64,000 bases of DNA, taken from positions 145,919-209,918 of the forward strand of contig QANU01010637.1 in the NCBI GenBank assembly GCA_003254905.1, read 5' to 3'. Source of the stretch: Nissolia schottii. Its lineage: Eukaryota; Streptophyta; Magnoliopsida; Fabales; Fabaceae. Below are positions 55,615 through 64,000 of the stretch, piece after piece; position 1 is the stretch's first letter; every line of letters begins with the position of its first letter. Below the pieces are notes generated by a model that saw only the letters and a list, made by a program, of their open reading frames with translations, was not told the DNA's origin and ran no database searches. The translations under genes were made by a program, and so were the position numbers.

Positions 55615-58600
55615 ATGTACACGCATTTCAATTAAATCCATATATCTATACAACATATAATAAAATTATTTTGAATTTTAAATTATTATGTATTATTTTT
55701 ATATTTAATTTAATATTATTTAGTTAACATAAAATTGAAAATAATAATAATATTCAATTAGAAATAAATAAAGCAGAACATTAAATAGGGGAGAGAAAAA
55801 ATTGAACGAGTAATTAATTAATGTGCATAAATATAATTATAAATTTGTCCAAAATTATTATTATCTCCATTTATTTTTAATTGTCATTTTTTATTTTTAG
55901 ATACATTGTTGATTGAATGTATTTAACTAAAAATGTACTGATGGAGTATTTGATTAAGAGGAGAGAATAATGAATTTTTTGTCCAACAAAAACTGTGGGC
56001 ATTGTTTGTGTGAATTCAGTCAAAATGGTGACCACACAATGTGTTGTGCACGAATCAGCATATTAAGTTTTGCACCTGTAAACGAATCAGCATATTAGTT
56101 CATCTAAAAATAAACAGCTTATATTGATTACTCATGAAAATACTAAAGAATTTAGAGACTAATCTGGTTTATATTTCTTTTAATCAAAGATCAATTTAAG
56201 GTATTTAATTGTCAATAGCTAACATGTCCAGTGATTATCATTAATAAGAATCACATTGAGTTTTTTTTTTTTTTTAAATGAATCAATTTGAAGGTTTATT
56301 CATAAGAAAGAATAATAGTCTCCCCTCAATAATTTTTGGTGAATCTTTTTTAGTGTCCATAGCTATGTATCTTTCTCCCTGAGTAATGGTAAAATGAATA
56401 GAAATATTACTACGTATAACCGTGAATACAATAGTTTATATTTAAACCCATTTAATAAAAATTATAAGAGAATTGGTTATTATCAATTTTATTTAAAATA
56501 TATTCACGTATTTAATCAGGCTATTCTAACTTTTTTTTAAGTGTGTGTTGAAATTGGTATCTATAGAATAATTTTCCACATGTATTATTGATATTATATA
56601 TAAAGCTATTATTTTAATATTTTTCAATGTCCATCGGTTAGGTGGAGACTAATATTGTACCAACTAATTAAGGACAGCGACCTTTCAGCCTTCATTGAAT
56701 TCCAAACTAGCAGGGTTGGAATATCACAATAATAAAGGGTAAAACTGATCAGGTTCCTAAAGGGTAAAAACTTGCTATTAGATATTTATTTATTTATTGG
56801 CTAGACTACACATGTCTTTCTATTATAGAGATTTTTTTTTTTTTACAATTGAGTAGAACTTTTTAGATGACAAAATATTTTTTACTAAGTTTTAATACAA
56901 CTGCATACTTAGCAATTAAATCTCTCTTGTAAACTTTGCAACTTTCTTTTTGGAAAATATTTTTAAAAAAATATGTTTTAGAAGCTCATTTAGACGTGAT
57001 AAATTATGTATAAATAAATGAAAATTTTAATTATATTTTTGATAAATATGTTAATTTTTTAATTTTAGATAAGTATCTTGACTTCTTATTATTAACTCCA
57101 TTCCAAAAAAAAAAGTCATTAATTAATCTAGTGAAGAAGAGTTTGAGTAGTATGCATAAAGTTTTAGATTCAAACCTTATTGTCACTAATAGAATTTTTG
57201 AAGTAGCAAAAGAAAATTTCATGCCAGGAGAAGAAGTGCAACAAGAAACGCCACCCTACCTAGACTTACGAATGCTTTAAATATAATAAGATAATTAACA
57301 ATAAGTGAGATTTTTATAAATTAATAATCAAAGATATTGGTTATTTTTATTAGTAAATTCATCTCATAGACTCAAACCACACAAGCTATTCAGACATATG
57401 TCATTTCACTCTATCTTAACCTTTGAGATGGAGATCAATGGTTTTGTGTTAATTTTTAATTTTTCCCCTCCTTTCCTAGAATCGAACACACACGGTCCAT
57501 TAGCTTAATATTAAGAGAGATGTCAATTGATGGAGTATACCGTTTGATTTAGATACTCAATTTCTCTATTATGTCAGCTGAAATTTATAGACTATTTTAA
57601 TAGGCCAAGAATGATTAATTCAGCAAAGCCAAACCAACATCCTGCTAAAAAGAAAAAAAAGTATACAAATTCACCATAGAATATATAACTTACTGAATTC
57701 TCAAATATCCAAATAGATATCTACAAAAGCTATGTTAACATAACATTATTAGTGTTTGAATTTTGATCCTATAGTTTGAACATGTCTTCACTTCCAGATT
57801 CAATCCCCAAGACGGACAATTTATGCCTGCGCACACTGCCAATTATCAAAGATATATTGTGTCAAATCCCAAAAGGTTTCCCCTAATACACGTTTGAAGC
57901 TTTAAATATGATTTGTATGTCTGTTAGCTCTCACCTAACTTCATTTGTAAACACGACAAATTTCATGATTATATATATAATATTATTATTGTTAGCAATC
58001 ACAATGAAATGAGGACAAACCAAGAAAAAACTAAATAAATAATTAGTCTCAATATACGCCAAAATCTAAAACACATGCATAATCGCATATGCACGGAATA
58101 TTTTCAGTTCTTTTAACATTGGAAGTTGGAACAACGATGTATTTGGGAGGATTAACATGCATCAGGACAAAGTATTTTAATTTTGCTTGACGGATATGTT
58201 ATACCTACCTTGTTTGTTTAGGGAAAAATAAAATAAAAATTTAAAATAAACAACTTAGAAAGGAACTTGATGAAGTGCTTGATATTGATAATGGTGGTAG
58301 GGGCTTGGGAGGATGATCAATTTAATCCTGCATCTGTGTGTCTCTTTGAGAAATCCACCTTTATGAAACAAATAAATGAGTGTTATTGGTGAATATTATA
58401 AAAAGTTGATCCACACTTATAATTCACATCACGCAACAAGTGGCTTATGGAGCCTGGCAAAGCTCAATGCCACCAAGTCTCAGTCAAACAGCCCTCTTGT
58501 ATTTCGTGCAGAGACATATTTTTATACTTTCTTCTGCTTCGTGCAGAATTGTTTATCATTATTTTATGTAATTCGCACAATTATGAGACGCATTGCGTAG

Positions 58601-59568
58601 ATGTTACCGCATTTTTATAATTGCTAAAACATCACTACAACTTTACAAACGCTAACTATCATTCCCATATTTAAATTTTGAGTTAGCGATTAAGTTAGTT
58701 CATGAGAATTGTCTCGATGTTGAATTTGATTTTAAAAAATTATAAACTCAACTTAGTCCCTAAACAAAATTAGATAGAGGGACCAATTTGGACACTAAAA
58801 AAAAAATTTAAGAATTAAGTTGACATTTTAATCTTTTTAAAAATCAAATTAAATACTAAAACATTTTTCCAGCACTAACTTAGACATAACTCTTACATTT
58901 TTTTATGCGTGTCTTTTTCAATGCAAGTATGGGGGAAAAAGTAAATATGCAGAAGCTACTTTTCAAGCAGAAAAGTTGAGGGGCCAAATGGGCCAAACAA
59001 TATATGTGATAGCAATTTTTGTTTTTGGTATAAGATAACAGTTTAAAGGCCACTAAACCACATAGGATGCTTATACTACCAAAACTTGGATGGGGCCGGA
59101 ATTTAGTGGTATTAAAACAATAGAAAACCACCAGAACTAACACAATTGGTAGTTAGCATAAGTTTCTTAAGCAGCTTCTTAGGCATTCAATCTTTTCAAA
59201 AATAGGATTTCTTCCTCTCTTTTCCCTCTAAAAACTATGAAATTTAACCTCTTATTACATGGAAGAAATCAAAATTATTGGCAGACAGTTAGGCTACAAG
59301 CTAGAGTTTTCCTTGGACACTCTTATACACAGAGATATAGTGATCTATCAGATTACAGCATCAGTGACTTGATATGAGTTACTAATACTTTAAGTAAAGA
59401 ATATTCATTAATTTCCCACTGTAACAAACTCAGCTTACAACAAATTTAACAAGACCAAGATGATCAATTCTCTAAACAACATCATCATTTTTTTTATACA
59501 AATTACAAAATAGTGACAATATTATGACACTGGTCAAAAGCTCCTAATTACAGGACATTACATATATC
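55615..59568. other. AT-rich gene-free spacer
   Basis: No gene found in about 4 kb. A short direct repeat (CGAATCAGCATATTA) occurs at about 56051 and 56085. A segment near 57124-57195 resembles the SINE-like insert at 16.16 kb (ATTCAAACCTTATTGTCAC). The right end is the 3' flank of the membrane-protein gene. Confidence 0.45.
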
Positions 59569-62500
59569 TCACAACAATAAAGTGATCTTCCTATGAGAGT
59601 GCTCTCCAAGGGAACCTACTTCTCCATGTTCATGATCATGAAAAATGAGGGTCAAGATTCCAACTAAGCACAACACTGAACCAACAAGAAGTTTGTCGTA
59701 CCGCTCCACCCAGTGAAACTTCAGCTGGCTGGCCCCGTAGAATGACAATGCTACGAGCGAAGTCATCACGGATATTGTGCTGTAAAAAGCAGTATTGTGT
59801 GAAGCTTAGTAAAAGTAACAAGTCTCTGATGGAAGAAATTCAGAGCTTCAAAGACTATGCATCTTTAGTAAAGCACAGCATTCTAAGTTTCAATTACAGA
59901 ACAGGATTCTTAAATTCAATATTCTATTAAACAACCCGAATTTTGCCTGGAAAAAAAGGGTCTACATATCTAGCTAGATTGTTGAAGAGCAACAGAAAAG
60001 TAGATCTGATGAAGGCTAGCACAGTAGCTAGAAATAAAAGACCAAGAAAAACTATAGGCAAAACTATTAAACAAAGTATTTTTATTGGTTTCACTATAGA
60101 CATGGTTCACAATACGACACTACAGCAACGTCTTATCCATATAGCCAATCTCATATAGTAAAACAAGGTTTGGTAGTTATCGTTGTGTATCTAGTTAGTC
60201 TTTTAAGTTTTAATCATAATGTTATGTCCTCTGAATATGTTAGAACAGAAGAGAGAATTGAGGCAAGGAAAATACCACCATTGTCCTTCCGTTACAACAA
60301 AAAAGAAAAGGAAAAAAATAAGGAAGATCAAGTCAAAGAGCAAGTCAAATTTCAGAAAAGGATTAGTTAGGATTGATTAGATTAGGATTAGTTAGGATTG
60401 ATTAGTTAAGATAAGATTTAATTGTTAGGTAATTTTAATATTAGGATAGAGGATTTAAAATTAGATCATATCTTTTATCTTTATCTGTTATCTTGTTAGA
60501 TAGGGTAGTTAGGAAACAAAAGTTATAAATAGAGGAGCTCTCAAGGGGTTTAGGGAAGAAGGAAATCAGGACTAGACCAGGCTAGACACCCCACTAAAGA
60601 CTCATCTATTGCTATTTCTTTTCTTGTTCAAGGAGAGTAACCTTTAAGGGCGCTGTCCATCAATAAAATTTCGTTTTATATAATTTCCCTAAGTGTGATT
60701 AATACCAGTTGTTACACATAACTATTCAGCTCTCAGCTGGCTTCTCAACAAGTTTGTCAAAGCAACCCAACAGAGAGGACATTGTTTACACATAGCAACT
60801 AAGAGTCGGGGACTGCCAGTTGAATAATAGAAGCTAAAGCAGAAGTTGTTACAAAGAAATTATTCAAATGATATCTTCTTATTATAACTTAATTCCCAAG
60901 TGTTTCTTTACATTGCAGACAAATGCTGAGCAATAGTGTATTTCGTAAGTTTCATTTGTATATTTCTGACTTTCCTAGTGGCCAATGGCCAACATCAGTA
61001 TTTCTAACCATGATAACCACCGACAGTTTCTAGACTAATACATCACTTTATACCATTGCAAGCAAACACAGATGTAACAGTCTAACACGCATGCACATAA
61101 AGGTGGAAGTGAATTTTGCCAATTTGAGAGAGGAAGCATAAAAAGAAAGTGTTTACAGAAATTGACTGATACCTGAATAGGAGCACTATGATGGCAAGCA
61201 CCATCATGGAAGACGAGTTTCCAACTGCAAGAAATACTGGAAGCGTTGTAGCGCATGGAGACAACGCAGGAACAAGAATAAGCCCAGCAACAGCCATTTT
61301 CTCCATGGGCTGGTTGTGCGAATGACTATGGCCACCCTTTCCCATCAAAAACAACAGAACATAACCACCACCTAGAAATACAAGCAACAGCGAAGCAAGC
61401 TTGTGAACTGTTTCTTCGCCAGCAATGGTGTTTGCCATCGTGATTGCTGTTATACCAAGCAGTGAAGTGGATATTACGTGCAAAACTGCTCCAAGTGCAG
61501 CTGCAGGAAGAGAATGGACATAGTAAAAAATCCAGTGTCACAAATAATGCAGTTATAAATAATAGAGTGATACTGATTGGTTGCCAAAGTCACAACTCAC
61601 AACTCAATTTATATTTAATTACTGAAATATTTGTGCCATGTATCACTCTTCTTTTCCTTCTACAATTTGCCACAGATGCCTCTGACTATTAATGATAATT
61701 ACAATGTCATAACAAAACAACTAAACATGGCATTGTCGTATAATGTTCAGATAATATGCTTTCAACAGCACCACAAACAAGTATGCCAACACAAGAATGT
61801 ACGAAACAAACACTGCCTCATCACCAATTCAAGTAGTTGAGAAAAAATATCTTCATAATAATGCCATCATCCATCATCAAAAGCTTCAGGATATTATCCA
61901 ACATGTTTGACCTTTCTCCTTACCTCATCTTTGCAAAAACTGAGATTTCAAACTAAAGATTTTGGCATGCACATCAATTAAATTTCTAAAATATAGTTCA
62001 TAGAACAGCATGTATTAACCCAAAAAGACACATAAAGCAGTAACCAAAGCACTCATCAATGCAAAACTGATAAACTCTTCTATTAATATAACAATGATAT
62101 TTGAGAAACCAAGTGCTGAATCTATCATTTAAAAAAGACTAAGATCCAATGGAATATTACAATGGGAAGATCCAATGGAATATTACAATGGGAGGTTGAT
62201 GACTAAAACAAGGGTGCAAACATTTATTTAGATTCCGAAACACGTTCCATTAATCATCCTTTTCTGGACACATATAATAATGACGATGCTCGCCTGAAAA
62301 AATGGGTTCTTCAGCTAGCAGCACTAAAGGGGGGGAGGGGGTGGGAATGGATATGGAAAGTTGGGAACTAGGGTGTGTTTGGTTCCAGTTTTCATTTCCT
62401 GTCTTCATAATTTTGGGGAGGAAACCGTGAAAACGATCAAATCCTGTTTCCTATTTTCACTATTTCCTTTACAACACTCCAAAAACTTGAAATACAGGAA

Positions 62501-62957
62501 ATGAAAACTGAAATCCAATTTCAGATTTCAAGTTCCTACAGAAATCAAGACATTTGCTGATTGATGATACTCCTATCCAAGTTAGTATATCCACAGTAAC
62601 AGATCAATGCTCATAGATAAAGCTTTGAACAACAAAACCACAATCCCTAACCACCTTGCGAATCTCAAATTCCAGCTATCTTAACTTCCTAAAAATCGAA
62701 TTTTTCCCTCATTTCCCCAGAAAGCCGAAGCGGGAATTGAGGGAGAAGAGGAGGATCTAAGAATAAAATCGAAAGAGGGTGGTGAGAAGAGAGAAGAGAG
62801 GGAACTCACTGACTAGTAGGGTTCTGGAGAGGGTCCATTTCTGAGCGCGACCCACAATGGAGAAAGGGAGCCAGTGGGTGGGAATGAAGGAATGGAGAAG
62901 CGAGACGGTGGCTATTCCCCCAATAGTTGATAGATCTTCTGCGCTGAAAGCAGCCAT
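59569..62957 (-). CDS. Small His-rich polytopic membrane protein, possible metal transporter
   Basis: Three exons join in frame (228 aa): 62957-62810, 61500-61173, 59779-59569. About six hydrophobic segments are visible. The first contains LLHSFIPTHWLPF (His22 and His28). A His-rich loop GHSHSHN follows the third (His107, His109, His111). The fourth holds LVPALSPCATTLPVF, and the tail reads HDHEHGE...EHSH. Paired His in membrane segments, HxHxH loops and a Ser-Pro-Cys motif recall nickel/cobalt efflux (NicO/RcnA-type) permeases. I infer a divalent-metal transporter but cannot name the family with certainty. The protein starts with almost no leader before the first membrane segment, so no plastid transit peptide is evident. 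Intron 2 (1.4 kb) holds a solo LTR in the opposite direction. Intron 1 holds a 26-bp tandem duplication. Confidence 0.8.
60220..60716 (+). mobile_element. Solo LTR in intron 2 of the membrane-protein gene
   Basis: A 497-bp unit starting TGTTATGTCC and ending GTTGTTACA, flanked by the 5-bp duplication CATAA (60215-60219 and 60717-60721). It has a TATA-like TATAAATAGAGG at about 60525 and AATAAAAT at about 60662, so its own transcription would run opposite to the host gene. No internal retroelement part remains, as expected after recombination between two LTRs. Family unassigned (Copia or Ty3). The intact target duplication suggests moderate age. It contains a 25-bp tandem repeat near 60358-60407. 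Confidence 0.8.
62142..62193. repeat. Perfect 26-bp tandem duplication
   Basis: Two identical 26-bp units (62142-62167 and 62168-62193) beginning AGATCCAATGG, in intron 1 of the membrane-protein gene. Confidence 0.9.
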
Positions 62958-63259
62958 TGCCGAATGAAAGGAATGAAGAAAAAACAGAAAACAGGATTCA
63001 GAATGAGATCTATGAATGGGTAACAACCACGCAACTGCAGATCCTGTAAGAGAACATTCAGAATGCTAACTGGGTTGCCAGACAAATTATTATTGAAATA
63101 TGCTAAAGTGAGGATCTCTTTGTAAAGAAATAAAGAGTCACGCTCTCATATTTTAATGATTTAATAGTAATATTAGGGTAAAATGAGGGACTGGATCTTT
63201 GCCCTTTGTTTTGCATTTTCTATGATTTGATCTTTTAAGTTAAAAATGCTTTTAAAAAA
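62958..63259. promoter_or_regulatory. Upstream region of the membrane-protein gene
   Basis: Short promoter-side region of the minus-strand gene. No distinct motif can be defended. Confidence 0.4.
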
Positions 63260-63503
63260 GATTAAAACATCATTTTTATCTTTGAAGTTGGCAATTTTCA
63301 TTTATTTCAGCCTCAAACTCTCAAAATCATTGAAGTTGTTTTCTAAGTGGTCAAACGTTCATCAAGTCAGTCCCATAGAAACTTAATTCCAGGAATAGAC
63401 TTGATGGACGTTTGACAACTTCAAAAATAATTTTGATGATTTTAAAAATTTTAAATGAAATTAATGAAAATTGTCAACTTCTTGAGAAAAATAATGGTTT
63501 ACT
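63260..63503. mobile_element. Long inverted-repeat MITE, third copy
   Basis: The right end closes with ATGGTTTACTC, the same terminus as the element at 47764-48006. The arms match as inverted copies: TTGGCAATTTTCATTTATTT on the left against TTGACAATTTTCATTAATTT read from the right, and TCAAACGTTCATCAAGTC against TCAAACGTCCATCAAGTC. About 244 bp, non-coding. Confidence 0.75.
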
Positions 63504-63750
63504 CTTCAAAAAAGCCTGTTAGCTTAATTATTATTTGGGTTAGATCAAACTAGGTCTCCATTGAGCATTTTAACCTACTTCCACCCTTAATAACAAGGCC
63601 GTAAGACAAGAAAAGATGGAGAACTTACATGAGATTTTCATAGTGATTAGTTGATAAAATCGAGTGTTACTTATGAAGGAATAAGCAAAATAAGAACGTA
63701 AAACATAAAATTGTGACATGAAAACCAAGATCTTCCCAAAACTATAAATT

Positions 63751-64000
63751 CACTACTAAAAAACGTTCTTTATTAACAAATTTTATCGGTGGATATATCC
63801 ACCGACATTACCAACGAATTTTATGCTTTCAATTTGTCGGTAAATGTTTTTCACAAGTATTTTGGCAAAGATCATCATATTTACCGGCAGATAAAATTTG
63901 TCAGAATATTCGGTGATATATATTAATGCAAATTGGTGCCAACACATTACCAATGGATAAATTTGCCAATAAATTTTAGAGGATAAATTATATAGATGAT
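63751..64000 (+). mobile_element. Terminus of a CACTA (En/Spm) DNA transposon, cut by the window end
   Basis: The sequence CACTACTAAAAAAC at 63751 is the signature inverted end of CACTA elements. It is followed by subterminal repeats in both directions (TATCCACCGACATTACC, TTGTCGGTAAATG, TTTACCGGCAG, AATTTGTC), as in this superfamily. The element continues beyond 64000, so its other end, its 3-bp target duplication and any transposase cannot be seen. Confidence 0.82.

Overview
This is plant nuclear DNA, most likely from a legume (Glycine/Phaseolus-type). The intergenic DNA is AT-rich, the introns are short GT-AG introns, and the proteins are typical of dicots. The window holds nine intact host genes and one broken host gene, separated by long stretches of transposon debris. 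All exon joins given here were read by eye from splice sites and reading frame. Each multi-exon model closes in frame.

Layout: 2.5 kb (+), a decayed UDP-glycosyltransferase copy. 4.5-8.1 kb (-), CNX2/MoaA-type GTP 3',8-cyclase for molybdenum cofactor (399 aa, 6 exons). 8.2-18.3 kb, gene-poor repeat debris. 18.5 kb (+), the intact UGT92-like glycosyltransferase (488 aa) that matches the decayed copy. 20.6-24.7 kb (-), a FAR1-RELATED SEQUENCE 3-like transcription factor (868 aa, 5 coding exons). 26.9-31.9 kb (+), a broken L1-type LINE bounded by a 13-bp target duplication. 32.7-33.8 kb (-), a hyccin/FAM126-like protein (346 aa). 35.3-36.4 kb, a non-autonomous Mutator-like element with a perfect 9-bp target duplication. 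38.2-39.9 kb (+), an intronless F-box/WD40 protein (569 aa). 41.3-43.0 kb (+), a GDSL-family protein with altered catalytic blocks (387 aa). 43.4-45.1 kb (+), a geranylgeranyl reductase-like protein (456 aa). 45.8-49.3 kb and 51.0-54.7 kb (-), a tandem pair of ADH-like 7 alcohol dehydrogenases (387 and 389 aa, 10 exons each). 59.6-63.0 kb (-), a small His-rich polytopic membrane protein (228 aa) with a solo LTR in its second intron. 63.75 kb to the end, the terminus of a CACTA transposon that runs off the window.

The genes do not form one pathway. They are ordinary neighbours on a chromosome, several with housekeeping roles: molybdenum cofactor synthesis, chlorophyll/tocopherol side chains, plasma-membrane PI4-kinase scaffolding and light-signalling-type transcription. 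The hyccin and F-box/WD40 genes appear, from memory, to be neighbours in Arabidopsis too (At5g21050/At5g21040).

The most interesting points are these. (1) The FRS3-like protein has C-terminal exons that look like a COMM domain followed by a second half-copy encoded by similar phase-0 exons. (2) The GDSL protein keeps its Ser but has substitutions in the other SGNH blocks. (3) One ADH copy has lost the Gly of the zinc-ligand motif CGVSTG, and just downstream carries a MITE flanked by a 64-bp imperfect duplication of the exon 4 splice-donor region. (4) Several transposon insertions have readable target duplications.
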